From: Elysia marginata
Taxonomy: Eukaryota; Mollusca; Gastropoda; Plakobranchidae
Assembly (NCBI GenBank): GCA_019649035.1
Contig: BMAT01004782.1
Coordinates: 39,385 to 60,682 of the forward strand
DNA length: 21,298 bases
Reading direction: 5' to 3'
Below are positions 1 to 9,547 of this stretch, one piece after another (the first letter of the stretch is position 1; the number at the start of each line of letters is the position of its first letter). Below the pieces are notes generated by a model that was not told where the DNA came from, searched no databases, and saw only the letters and a list, made by a program, of their open reading frames with translations. The translations under genes were made by a program, and so were the position numbers.

Positions 1-669
1 AACTATTATTTATCTTCATAATACTCGTTTGCCCTCTTCAATATTCTTCTTTTCCCTCTTCTGTGCCCTTTTATCTGATGTATATTTTCCTTCTCCTCTT
101 TTCTGTTCGTGTTCTGTGAAATAATTTTGGCATTAGTGCCTACTTAGGTTTTATCGCCGCATTTTCTCTAGTGTTTATCCAATAGCTCACATTACTAGCT
201 TTGCCTAGAAAAAAAAAAGTTGTGAAAGAAATTCCTTTCCACATTTCTGTCGCATCCAGAGCGCAGTTTTTAGCGTGGTCTCATCAGACCTAGTCAGCGA
301 GAAGGAATTATCGTCGTTATGAAAATAATTATGATAATGTTCACAAGGTTCTCCTGGTTTTCCGGAACATTAACTCCTTATTGCTGCCCTTGCGATTCAT
401 GGTTGTTGCTTTTTAGCACCGTCTTGTTCACAGCTTGTTTAGTCTATTATTGGACATGTACTCCTCTAGCTCCGGACGCCCCCAGTTTTTTTACTAGCGT
501 GTTCCCTAACATAATTTCTCTGCTGTGCACCGAAACACAACAGAATCTCTTGTTATCGCAGAAATTATCTCAAGCGTTTTTCAAATCGCAGTCAGGTTTA
601 AACCTCAATATGATGACTTTGCCACTATTTTTAAACAAAAATGATCTTGATTGACATATATCCTTCCTG

Positions 670-671
<2 letters not shown>
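1..671. other. Intergenic, no gene recognised
   Basis: AT-rich sequence with short pyrimidine runs. An open frame of 111 codons at 319-654 (+) begins with Met and has hydrophobic stretches, but it shows no recognisable domain, has no visible splice context and runs up to the (TC)n tract. I do not call it a gene. Confidence 0.5.

Positions 672-750
<79 letters not shown>
672..750. repeat. (TC)n microsatellite
   Basis: An almost perfect TC dinucleotide tract of about 80 bp with one CCC interruption near 728, followed by TTTC/TATC-type degenerate pyrimidine sequence to about 830. Leu/Ser-only open frames over it are artefacts of the repeat. Confidence 0.97.
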
Positions 751-931
751 ATTTCTATTTATCTATCTCAGTCTCTCCATTCTCTACTATTTTCACTCTA
801 CCCTTCTTATCTTCCATTCTTTTTTTATCTAAATCTGTTGTAGTTTTTTAATACAATCTGCAATCCTTTTAAATGAACTCTAAGGCAATTTTCATGCCTT
901 TGATTCTTTGTTATGTGGAGAAGAAAGGAGA

Positions 932-993
932 TTTGATTGATTGATTGAAATTTTTACGAGCCCAGTCCATCATTAGCGATGATCTCAGAGCTT
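932..993 (-). mobile_element. LINE 3' end, severely 5'-truncated
   Basis: About 60 bp that nearly match the 3' terminus of the longer LINE fragment at 15642-16109. Both carry the block reading on the minus strand as GATCATCG, then GGACTGGGCT, an AAAATTTCAA segment and a terminal (TCAA)n-type repeat. Only a few bases differ between the copies. A shared 3' end ending in a short tandem repeat with different 5' end points is the usual outcome of target-primed insertion. No target-site duplication could be fixed. Confidence 0.7.
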
Positions 994-1118
994 AAGGTAG
1001 GAGGAGGGTAAATTCTCTCTAACTTTTACCTAAGGCACACAAAAAAGCAAGTTTTGTAAATATCATTTTTTTTACTTATTCATTCATCTATAGGAAATAT
1101 CTATTCTTATTATATCAA

Positions 1119-1365
1119 GTTCTCGCGAGTAGGGTGAATGAGTCAGATGTAGTAATTTCCACTTTTGAGGCGTTGCTGTTTTCAACAAGACATTTTTGTA
1201 AACTTAAAACGTAAGTTTCATAAAATCGTCAATATTTTGTTGAAATATATTGAAACTTTTGTTGATTCAAAATATAGAAATAAGAGGAAAAGTAAAATTT
1301 TGAATGGCGTTTTCTCTAAAAGAGAATGTTCGACTTCCGACACATTCGTCCTTGACGCGTTTGCC
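1119..1365 (+). mobile_element. Small inverted-repeat transposon (MITE-like), copy 1
   Basis: The left end reads TCTCGCGAGTAGGGTGAATG and the right end is a partial inverted match (CCTTGACGCG). The interior block around 1178-1250 (CTGTTTTCAACAAGAC, then TTTCATAAAAT) recurs at 18967-19040 and, inverted, near 11480-11530. Terminal inverted repeats with no coding capacity suggest a non-autonomous DNA transposon. Boundaries are approximate and no target duplication was resolved. Confidence 0.6.
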
Positions 1366-1456
1366 CTTTGTCTCTAGTCTCAAGACCCGTGTAATATATT
1401 AGATAAAAACAAATCTGTGTGCATATATATCTGAAGCGATATTTCTTTTCTCTGAA

Positions 1457-1640
1457 CTTCTTCTTCTTCTTCTTCTTGTTCTTGTTGTTGTTGTTCGTCT
1501 TCTTCTTCACATATTTATCTTCTTCTTCATCCTCATCACCGTCATCCTCTTCATCCTCCTCCTCTTCTTCTTCTTTTTCTTCTTCTTCTTCTATATATTC
1601 ATTATCATCATCTTCTATCTCTCTTCACCGACAATAAGCA
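1457..1640. repeat. (TTC)n-rich trinucleotide tract
   Basis: Imperfect TTC/TCC/GTT trinucleotide repeat, compositionally extreme. It yields poly-Ser or poly-Phe frames on one strand and poly-Lys/Asn on the other, none of which looks like a protein gene. Confidence 0.9.
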
Positions 1641-3680
1641 GCACTCTTTCCTTCATCTTCCGGGCTGTTTCCTATCGTGGCCTGCCTTTAGCTGAAGCCA
1701 TAAGGAGAAGTGAGGCTATTAGTCCATCCATGCATTGAAGACTGTTTGTCAAAGATCACCGACTCATGACAGCGGTTCGGAATCTCATGAAAATCTCTCT
1801 GACCAATGATCATTGAAGAGCTGAAGGGGTCAGATAATACACGGCAGACAACTCGAACTGCACGATGGGAACAGACTTAGAGCACCGAACATGTTGATGA
1901 TGAATTAAAGGGGAGTAGAGGAAGGAGGGGGGAAAGTTTGGGCAATTGAAGGAGGGGACGTTGCTCAAGGGGCGGTGATGGAGTCCGAGCAGAAAAAGCG
2001 TTGTATTTGTTGAGGTGGAACTAAAGGGGGTGGAGTAATGCAGAAAACAATAATTATAATGGGTTTGTCGGCTTGGGCTGGAGGACCCGGTCACTACATG
2101 TTGTCAAACAATGATCAGCAGGCGTTTGGGTAGAGCTGGAGTTTAGTGGACAAGCAATCACTGACTTCTAGACTACCCCCGTTAACTGAAGTAGCTGAAA
2201 CTGCCGCAAATGTTGGCTGGCCTGGACTTTGTCGGCATTTAATTCCTAGGGAAGATTATCACAGGTAAGCTAACAGGTAATTTATAGTACAGTAATTTTT
2301 AAGCTTCAGAAAGTCTGCTGTATCCAAAATAAAAAAATTTCTGTATGCATTTTGTCATGTCAAAGTTTTCCTTATTAGATAATAATAATAGTGATTTATT
2401 ATATAACAACTAATTATTTAGATCTGTGTGTATTTTTTTTAATTTGCTTTAGTGAAAAAATTTGAGATAAGCTTTTGTTCACTTTGTAATCATATCTAAA
2501 ACAAATAATATCCTAAATTTCTAAACTTTGAAAATTGTAATGTTACAAATTTATGTATTTCCAAACAAAAATAATTAATGAGAAAAGGCTCTCAGCTGCA
2601 AATAAGAAACATATAAGCAGGAGATAAAATCAAAGCTAGATGGGTATAAAAAGCTCATGAATATTCGTACAAGACTTTTTATACTAAGAAGAGGATTGGG
2701 AGAAACACTGATTGTATATAAGGTCTCTCTTTTCGCTACTTACAATTTTTTTTTTCAATTCAAAGTCTTTCTTTACTTTTTTTAAACGCTCTTCGTTGTT
2801 GAAGGCGATGCCATATCCTTGAGCTAATGATAAGTTTTATTCAAAAGTTTACGCAACACAAAAGTAATTGAGTACTGCGCAGTTTTAAATGAAAGCAAAA
2901 TCCACATGCGAAACAGTATTTAAGTTTTTATGTGCGATTTTAGTCGTAGGAATAACACAAGGAACAATATAAGTTCGCTGAATTTTCCTCATACATTCTG
3001 AAGCATTTTGTTTTCTTTGATGTTTTTGTTTTTGCCCTGGAGACTTCTTATAACTTAATTTTCTGCAGACTTTTCTCTTTGTAGTAATTTTCATCAAAGT
3101 TCATCATTACTAATCTTTAAACAGTTGTTGATTTTATATGATTTAGACTTGAAATATTTTGTTTATATCGAATTCGATTAGTTCCAAGCATTGCATTTTT
3201 ACTGGTTGAATACACGTAAATAATTTAGATTTATTTATTTTTTATATAAATTAGATTTATAAACGTGTTTATCAACGGGAAAAACATAAATCCACGTTTA
3301 CGATTTAGATTTATAAACGTATTTGTGGGCTGTAACGTCAACAAAACACATTTGGGTCAGATACACGGCTGCCACATTGAAAATTGTTGTCGATGTCAAA
3401 AAGCAATTACATAAAAGCGATTTGCTGGTTCGTCAGATTGTAAGTCAATCTATAATGATGTCCGCACGGCATAATTTCATAATAAATAAGGAAATCACAG
3501 CACAGGTAGATGACCCTGCTCTGTACATAATATACTCTCAATGACATTCACTTAGGGGAAAGTCACGGGGGTAAACAGATTAGAACCGGATAAACATCTA
3601 ACTACTACTAAATCGCTCTCGCAGAAAACTCTTTATCAACCGAGGAGATCTCCACAAAACAATTTGAACGTCGCGCGTTC
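1641..3680. other. Intergenic region, no gene recognised
   Basis: Around 1650-2265 the sequence is less AT-rich, with a purine-rich patch (1905-1990), and ends at a textbook splice-donor string ACAGGTAAGC (GT at 2265). An upstream non-coding exon of the bHLH gene could end there, but nothing else supports it. From 2270 to 3680 the DNA is strongly AT-rich with only short random open frames. A short repeat (TTAGATTTATAAACGT) occurs twice near 3250 and 3307. Confidence 0.4.
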
Positions 3681-3689
3681 AGTAAGAAA

Positions 3690-4130
3690 AGCCTCCCGCG
3701 GGGAAATTTTGCCATTTTTTGGAGAAACATTAAGTAGTGTCATACCTCTGGTAGAGTGGGATTTGTCTCACGAGGGCCGATTACTGGCGTCTTGCTGGCC
3801 CTAAGTCGGCCCATTATCCCCACCTCGGGAGCGAGCTGCTGAACATAATCCAAACCATATTGGACAGGCGGTGCTCGCAGAAATCTCGGCACGGCTTGAC
3901 TGCTGCTACCGATTATCTACACCCGACCGCTAATCCCCAGCCGGGACCAAAAGCCGCCATATTGGGAGTAATGCGGGGACATTGCGCTACCTGTCACCAA
4001 TTGCAATTAATCCGCTCATGATGGAATTAAACGCATTTGGGCTCGGGTGGTCGAGATCTTGAGGACTTTGTAGAAAGGGAAGAGTACCTGGAGCATGCAT
4101 CAACGTTTCCATTCTGAAGAGGGCGGGCTG
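3690..4130 (+). promoter_or_regulatory. Candidate cis-regulatory block upstream of Olig
   Basis: This stretch stands out from its AT-rich, repeat-filled surroundings: GC content is clearly higher, there are no microsatellites and no open frame. It contains two CCATATTGG strings (3855-3863 and 3957-3965, the second inside GCCGCCATATTGG, a YY1-like sequence), two TAATCC sites typical of K50 homeodomain proteins (3931-3936, 4008-4013), an E-box CAATTG (3998-4003) and GGGCGGG near 4121. These are motif matches by eye. A developmental enhancer or proximal promoter is inference from composition and from its place about 1.7 kb before the Olig start codon. Confidence 0.4.
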
Positions 4131-4168
4131 GACATTTAAAGCCAATTAGTAGACTTTGCTTGACCATC

Positions 4169-4266
4169 AGATTCAGTTAGGAGACCTTCAGTGCACATAT
4201 TGCACGAGATTTCGCTCGGAGACAGTTTGACTTGCTCTATGATAGACACTTTGCGGTTTTCATAAG
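4169..4266 (+). other. Possible non-coding first exon of the Olig gene
   Basis: A TTTAAA element at 4135-4140 lies about 30 bp before an initiator-like CATCAGATTC (A at 4169), and the segment ends in a good splice donor, CATAAG|GTAGGA, at 4266/4267. The only ATG inside (4239) opens an 8-codon reading frame that stops at 4263-4265, one base before the exon end, so the exon would be untranslated with a short upstream ORF. Joined to the acceptor at 5788 this gives a two-exon gene with all coding in exon 2, as in vertebrate OLIG2. No transcript evidence is available here. Confidence 0.3.
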
Positions 4267-5788
4267 GTAGGAAGTTTCATGTTTTTGGGTTGTTTTAATT
4301 TTAAGCAATTGTCTTGTGACCAGGCAAAACGGGTCAGATGTCGGCAATTTTAGTCTGAGATAACAGCGCTTATTAAAAGTGATGTACTCCTCTTTTGGTT
4401 TGTATTTCAAATTAAAAGAAATATGAATACCTTTCTACAAAATGTATACCGTTTGATGCAACTTTAAGGCCTAGACGCTCAGAAAATGCATTGTTTAAAA
4501 CATTGACGCCTTTATAATGTAAAAATTGCGACATCACACTTACTGTTGTGGTTGTAATGAAAATTCGGAACGCGAGGCAAATGACAACTGTACATTATAA
4601 GTGTATGAAATTGTTAATTTAAGTCGCGGGTGATACAAAACTGTTCCCAACATTGAGACGATAATCGCATCCAAAATAAAAACAAATGATATACATAATA
4701 GAGAAAATGATTTCAATTAGCCTCTCGATCGCTGGGTTCAAGTAAAAGACGCCCCTGCCATGTTAATCCAATACGATGAATGGCAAAGTTTACTTAATCT
4801 AACTAATTTTGAATATTTCAATTCAGTGAAAAAATATCATTCCCATTTATCATAGCTCAGACTCTGAAGTAGAGGCACTTTCCAAAGTTAAGACTTATTA
4901 TCTAATAAGCTTCATATTGTTCGAAATTGCTTAACTGTATTTGGAAAATAAAATTCTGAACACCTTTATCTTTTAGCTATGAAAATGGTAAAACTTGCAT
5001 TTAATCAACTTTCAGTTTTTAACTCAGCACAAAAACGTACTTTTACAAAATAATAGTGACCTTAATGATTCATCCGGCTTGATGATACAGTTAAAAATTG
5101 TACAGGTATATATCTTATAGCTACGCTATCTGTAAAATGGAATTTCTTTACGTCTTGCCTCCACCCCCCTTCTCCTCTCTTTCTTTCTCATTCTCTCCCT
5201 CTCTCTTCAACTGTTATCTTTTTCTCTCTTCCTCTTCCTCTATCCTTACCGGCTCTGTGGACCAAGCGATAAGACACTCGCTCAGAGATCGGGAGGTGCT
5301 TGGTTCGATGCCAGGCCGAGTCAAACCAAGGACTTTAAAATTGGTATTAGCAGCTGATCCGCCTAGAGTATGGCATTATGGATTTAGTGTTAAGTCTGGT
5401 CGGCCCAGTGTCAGCATAATGTGACTGGGTATGGTGTACGCAAGCGCTCCTTACATCTCAGTGTGCCAGCACGCCTTCCATTGTCCACAGCGCCGTCTCT
5501 GATAACCTCGAAGTTGGCTGGAACGTTTAAATTCAAACAACCAACCAAACTTACTTTATCCCTCTTCTTCCTCTCTCTTCGTCTTTTCCCATCTCTCCAT
5601 ATCGTTTTCTCCCTTCTCCTCTCCCATTATCTTTATCTATTTCGCTCTTCGTCTTTCCTCCCTTCTCAATCTGTGCGTGTGTCTCACTCCCTTCCTCAGC
5701 CTTTTTAATCTAAAAACTTTTACCCTCTTCTATTATCTTCCGTTTCACACAACACTGTGACTACCTGTTTTCTTCCATTCTTCTATAG
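4267..5788 (+). other. Probable 5'UTR intron of the Olig gene
   Basis: The right boundary is well supported: a pyrimidine-rich run ends in TTCCATTCTTCTATAG at 5788, just before the Met codon. The left boundary (4266) is a candidate only. The interior is AT-rich to about 5100, then has a TC-rich stretch interrupted by a SINE at 5251-5550. No coding signal was seen in it. Confidence 0.4.
5251..5550 (+). mobile_element. tRNA-derived SINE
   Basis: The head (about 5251-5325) looks tRNA-like, with a B-box-type GGTTCGATGCC at 5302-5312. It is followed by a tRNA-unrelated body containing GCCCAGTGTCAG and GTGACTGGG (5403-5429), and a tail of CAAC/CAAA repeats (CAAACAACCAACCAAAC) ending near 5550. A head, body and short-repeat tail of about 300 bp is standard SINE structure, and the body resembles conserved central domains of broad animal SINE superfamilies, though the family cannot be named by eye. 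It lies in the probable 5'UTR intron of Olig inside a TC-rich tract. Open frames across it are spurious. Confidence 0.75.
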
Positions 5789-5795
5789 ATTCTCC

Positions 5796-7178
5796 ATGTC
5801 GAGTCTCCGAGGTTTGTGCTCCACCAGTACCGCCTCTCCTGCGTCCTCTTGCTCTCCAACAACCGATAGCGAGAGCGCGGAGAACGTGGAGGTTGTCGAG
5901 GACGACAACGTCAACAGCCTGGACCTAGTGGACAACACTCGCGGGTTTGTAGCTGTTGGCTCAGTGTCCAGATGGCGAGAAGGGCTCCTCAAAGACTCAA
6001 TGAAAGCCAGCAAGATCTCTGAGGCAAGTGCTACTAGTAGTTTTGGAGCAGAGGAATCCACGAACAGAGATGTTGATGGAAAATACCGGGGATTGGGAAG
6101 AATGCCGGGTTATGTTGGAGAGCATGATGGTTTGTATATCACTCCATATAAAGATGATAATTTAGCTGGTGTGCATGATCACGCACACAGTTTTGGGTTA
6201 AAATATCCCCAACACCCCCAACAAGACACAAAAAGACCCCTGGGTGCAAGGTACTCGCAGGAGGAACTTCGAGAGCTTCGCTCCAAGATCAATAGCAGAG
6301 AGAGGAGGCGAATGCACGATCTAAACTCAGCCATGGACTCTTTACGTGATGTCATGCCTTATGCCAAAGGCCCCAGCGTACGTAAGCTGAGCAAGATCGC
6401 GACCTTGACCCTGGCTCGAAACTACATCCAGATGTTGAGTAAGTCAGTGGAGGAACTGAAACAGCTTCTGGAGGATGTTTACAGATCTGGCGGGAATGGG
6501 GGCCCTGGGGGTGGAGCCGCGGGTGGTCCGTTGTCGCTATCCCATCATCCTTACTACCTCAGCCATGCCGGAAGAGTCCAGCACCAGCCGCAACACCCGA
6601 GCTTCCTGTCGGCTCACCACCCAGGAACCCCCCACTCACACTTGAGCATCCCTGGGCCGCCTCCGAGCAGCTCACAGATCCAAGCGGTATCTCTCGCAGC
6701 AGCGGCAGCCGCAGCGGCCGCAGGGTTTCCACAAACTCAGCTGACATCCTTGCACCTCCATCACACACATCCCCAAAACTCACATCCATATCTGTCTCCA
6801 CCCCCTCCGCCTCCTCCTCCCCTGCTGTCCTCCTCAGAACACAGCGGCACTCACACACCCACCTCACCCCAAGCACCTCCCAATCTTCAACATCAGCAGC
6901 AGCAGCAGCAGCCATCCTCCTACAGTTTATCCGTAGCTGGTGCGATCACCAGCTCACCTAGCTTGCTACAGGCACTACCAGGCGTCCCTGGGCGTTTGAC
7001 GTCACACACCCCGACGGTCATGCCATCTACCCTGGGAACCAGTAACGTGTTCCAGGCCACGGCTGTCGTCCCGTGCACATGCGCAAGTATTCCTGCCTAC
7101 TCTGGGCTGCAGCTACCGAGGCGATCTTCCAGTATTGACTCAGACAATTTTATCTCTAGGGTAGAAGAGAAACGATAG
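5796..7178 (+). CDS. Olig: Oligodendrocyte-type bHLH transcription factor (Olig homologue)
   Basis: A 460-residue nuclear transcription factor of the OLIG branch of group A bHLH proteins, which bind E-boxes as dimers and in vertebrates control neural progenitor fate. The bHLH spans about residues 160-222. The basic region [13 protein letters not shown] (165-177) carries the E-box contact Glu169, and the loop and helix 2 contain [13 protein letters not shown] (192-204). [19 protein letters not shown] and LARNYI resemble OLIG1-3 more than the sister bHLHe22/Drosophila Oli group, which has [13 protein letters not shown] and VIPYA. The C-terminus has PCTC (426-429) followed by LPRR (440-443), like the PCxC...LPR ending of vertebrate OLIGs. 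Low-complexity tracts: nine Ala (301-309), a Pro run and a Gln run. ATG 5796 is chosen because a splice acceptor (TATAG) ends at 5788, removing the in-frame GTG at 5757. The coding part is intronless, as in vertebrates. Confidence 0.93.
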   Translation: MSSLRGLCSTSTASPASSCSPTTDSESAENVEVVEDDNVNSLDLVDNTRGFVAVGSVSRWREGLLKDSMKASKISEASATSSFGAEESTNRDVDGKYRGLGRMPGYVGEHDGLYITPYKDDNLAGVHDHAHSFGLKYPQHPQQDTKRPLGARYSQEELRELRSKINSRERRRMHDLNSAMDSLRDVMPYAKGPSVRKLSKIATLTLARNYIQMLSKSVEELKQLLEDVYRSGGNGGPGGGAAGGPLSLSHHPYYLSHAGRVQHQPQHPSFLSAHHPGTPHSHLSIPGPPPSSSQIQAVSLAAAAAAAAAGFPQTQLTSLHLHHTHPQNSHPYLSPPPPPPPPLLSSSEHSGTHTPTSPQAPPNLQHQQQQQQPSSYSLSVAGAITSSPSLLQALPGVPGRLTSHTPTVMPSTLGTSNVFQATAVVPCTCASIPAYSGLQLPRRSSSIDSDNFISRVEEKR

Positions 7179-7259
7179 GCTCACAGCTTATCTCACATAG
7201 ATTCTAGTTAGGTTAAACAATCTATCCAAAATTGGCTATGACGTTGTTTAAGTTTACCA

Positions 7260-7286
7260 AATAAATGTACTTTTTTTTTAAATAAA
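7260..7286 (+). terminator. Polyadenylation signals of the Olig gene
   Basis: Two AATAAA hexamers (7260-7265 and 7281-7286) occur within about 110 bp after the Olig stop codon, followed by A- and T-rich sequence. Their position fits a short 3'UTR. Which one is used cannot be told from sequence. Confidence 0.55.
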
Positions 7287-7289
7287 AAA

Positions 7290-8759
7290 AAATGAACTGG
7301 TTTGGTTAAAAAAAAGGAAAAGGTTCTTTTTAGCCATATATGTTGGATGATAAAACAAAAAGTTTGAAGCATCTTCAACTAATGAGTAAAAACCTAGAGA
7401 TAATGCAAGAGGCATAGAAGCATTTCAATTTTCTCGCTATATGGGTATTTATGTTAGTATCTGACTCGTGGAAAAATGAAACTACGATATTTTTTGTAAA
7501 TTAGTCTAAAAAACACTTTATCCCTATCACACACATACACACAACAGTTGTAATTATAGATTACAAAAGGAATAAACTCACTTGGAATATCAAGAATATT
7601 ACAGTTAACAAAACAAAATGTTGACACATACGAAAAAAAAATTGTTCAAACGAAGAGGAAAGAGATTTCGAAAAACATAACTCACCTAAAATGGGCGTTG
7701 GATTATCACACACTTGATAAACAAAAACTCTCGGTGAGTGCATAGGTTCCAGTTGGCATATTGAGAAAATACTGCGCTGGTAACTTCCAATGATTTCGTT
7801 TTTCTCGTATTTTTATTTTTATTTTTTGTACTGTGAAGTTAGTCTATGCGTGAGCTGTCAGCGGCGACAGAGAGCGATCGTTAGATCTATCATGGTTGTC
7901 TCTCTCATTACAGTTTGACCTATTTCTTTGTGCACATTGTTCATACAAACAAGTGTGTATTAATAACTTAAACTACTTAGTCTAAAATAAATAAAGTAGA
8001 CTTCATGAATTTTTTTGTACTTTGATTTGTTTTGTTTTGTTTCGTTTTTGCTTACGTCTCCTTTAATTTTCATTTTGTTCAAATTTCATGGTTCTAGTTG
8101 TCTTCTCTAACACGATGAAAAATATTTTTGCAATTAATTTTTTGTTTGTTAATTATTCTAAATATTATAAACAATTTAAAAACACATTCCATATAAAATC
8201 CTTATCGTATTTACATTGTTGTGTGAGAATATCCATAAATTTTATTTCATAATGCACTTGCTTTCCGAAATAGCTAATTTTTTCGGGGTTCCTGCTAAAA
8301 ATGGATTATTTAATACTTTAACTGTGAAAACATTAATTTGAAAATTTAAGTTCACTTCTTTCGTCTTTATAAAAAGAAATGCTTTCTTTCTCTATGCTTC
8401 TCTCCATTTCCTTATTTCTATTTCTGCAACATTGCTCACTCGTATTCTATGCATAGTATATAGACAAGACAAAAAAACAACCTATACATATTCTTAACAT
8501 TTACCCAGATTATTTTGTATCAAACTGAATGAAAGAAAAGCGCCGATGATGACTCCAAACTCAGATTTAAAAAAAAAAAAGAGTGAACTTTCACTTAGTA
8601 CGAAACGCTCTACAGTTCTGTCCAGTGAATATTTGCCATGGCGGATTTCAAGGCATGGCGTTTTGTTGCCGTACAGAAATCTCATGGCTATTTAATACAC
8701 GATGGAAAGGAATGAGTTGCAAAGATCAACACTCTAAATTATATTTTACGTAAACAATT
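7290..8759. other. Intergenic, no gene recognised
   Basis: AT-rich DNA with scattered homopolymer runs and no open frame longer than about 60 codons that looks coding. No tRNA-like boxes, inverted repeats or repeat copies shared with the rest of the window were noticed. Confidence 0.5.
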
Positions 8760-8993
8760 AACTTCACTATAACCTTATTCTCGCTCTCTGTCTGTCTCTC
8801 TCTATCTCTGTCTCTCCCTATCTCTCTCTTACTAATTCAAAGCTAATCAGTGCCGGTTTATGCCTTTTTCTAGTAGCATTTCTTGTATTTTAGGATCAAA
8901 AGCTTTGCTCAACTATAATTCGCTCTGTCTCTCTTTCTGTCTGTCTGTCTGTGTCTCTCTCTCTATTTGCGTCTGTATGTCTTACATCTTCAA

Positions 8994-9150
8994 GTGATTG
9001 AAATATTATAAAGGTATGAAATTAGCAGTGGAGAGAAATAGGCTTTTTAGTGGAAATGCCCGAAATGTCGGCTTTTATTATGATTCGAACCTTCGACTTA
9101 TAGATGCTTCGGCACCCACCGCCTTGCCACTTAGCTTATACAATGTCGCC
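8994..9150 (-). mobile_element. tRNA-derived SINE, minus strand
   Basis: Read on the minus strand, 9138-9121 carries an A-box-like TAGCTAAGTGGCAAGGC and 9091-9082 a B-box GGTTCGAATC, spaced as in a tRNA. The downstream tail (9075-8994) contains TTCGGGC, CCACTAAAAAGCC and a terminal CATACCTTTATAATATTTCAA. The same tail is present in the 99-bp insertion at 11855-11953. The element may extend right to about 9290, where further non-unique-looking sequence lies. Confidence 0.65.
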
Positions 9151-9358
9151 ACTACGTTCCTTTAAAAAAGGAGTTTCATGGCGATGGTCCTTACATAGCC
9201 TCTCTAAGCGACTCGCTCACTTGAACGGGAAGATCCAAATCGCACCAAAGGCAACCATCCGGAAGCACACCAACCCTCAGCCATAAACAACAAACACAGA
9301 GAACAAACGATAACATTTAAGGTATGCCTCATATGAATTATAGATCTAGAAATCAGAA

Positions 9359-9425
9359 TAAATAGTGGAGGCAGCCAGTTAATATTTCAATTATTTGATT
9401 GTGCAGTGGCTGCCTCCACTATTTA
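9359..9425. repeat. 19-bp perfect inverted repeat (hairpin)
   Basis: The arm 9359-9377 (TAAATAGTGGAGGCAGCCA) is an exact reverse complement of 9407-9425, with a 29-bp AT-rich loop. The GTGGAGGCAGCCA part also appears on the minus strand at the start of the 99-bp insertion at 11855-11953, so the hairpin is probably built from the head of the same short element in two orientations. Confidence 0.9.
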
Positions 9426-9533
9426 CATTTTCAAGGCTTGTCAGTGTCTTTTTCTTGGTTTTTTTCATGGATCAATTTCTTTCCTTACCCACCCCTGTCT
9501 CTGTTAATCTATATCTATCTGTGTCTCTTTTTT

Positions 9534-9547
9534 CCCCCCCCCCCCCC
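9534..9547. repeat. C14 homopolymer
   Basis: Fourteen consecutive C residues within the pyrimidine-rich array. The true length may be affected by sequencing error. Confidence 0.95.

Noticed and set aside
319-654. 111-codon Met-initiated frame with hydrophobic segments
   Set aside because: No recognisable domain, no homology that I can recall, no splice or promoter context, ends at a microsatellite; length is within chance expectation.
641-851. Two overlapping Leu/Ser-rich frames
   Set aside because: Produced by the (TC)n tract read in different frames.
1316-1637. Lys/Asn-rich (-) and Phe/Ser-rich (+) frames
   Set aside because: Artefacts of the TTC-type tract.
1810-2094. 94-codon minus-strand frame
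   Set aside because: No domain or biased codon pattern; the purine-rich plus strand simply lacks minus-strand stops.
3230-3330. Short repeated and partly inverted TTTATAAACGT strings
   Set aside because: Too short and AT-rich to separate from chance; no element ends visible.
5098-5708. Two consecutive plus-strand frames before Olig
   Set aside because: They lie across a SINE and TC-rich sequence within the probable 5'UTR intron.
5757-5795. GTG-initiated N-terminal extension of Olig (13 residues)
   Set aside because: It reads through the pyrimidine tract and AG of a strong splice acceptor, and its sequence is hydrophobic and unlike the rest of the protein.
5783-6915. Minus-strand frames inside the Olig coding exon
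   Set aside because: Shadows of a GC-rich coding sequence with a clear bHLH on the plus strand.
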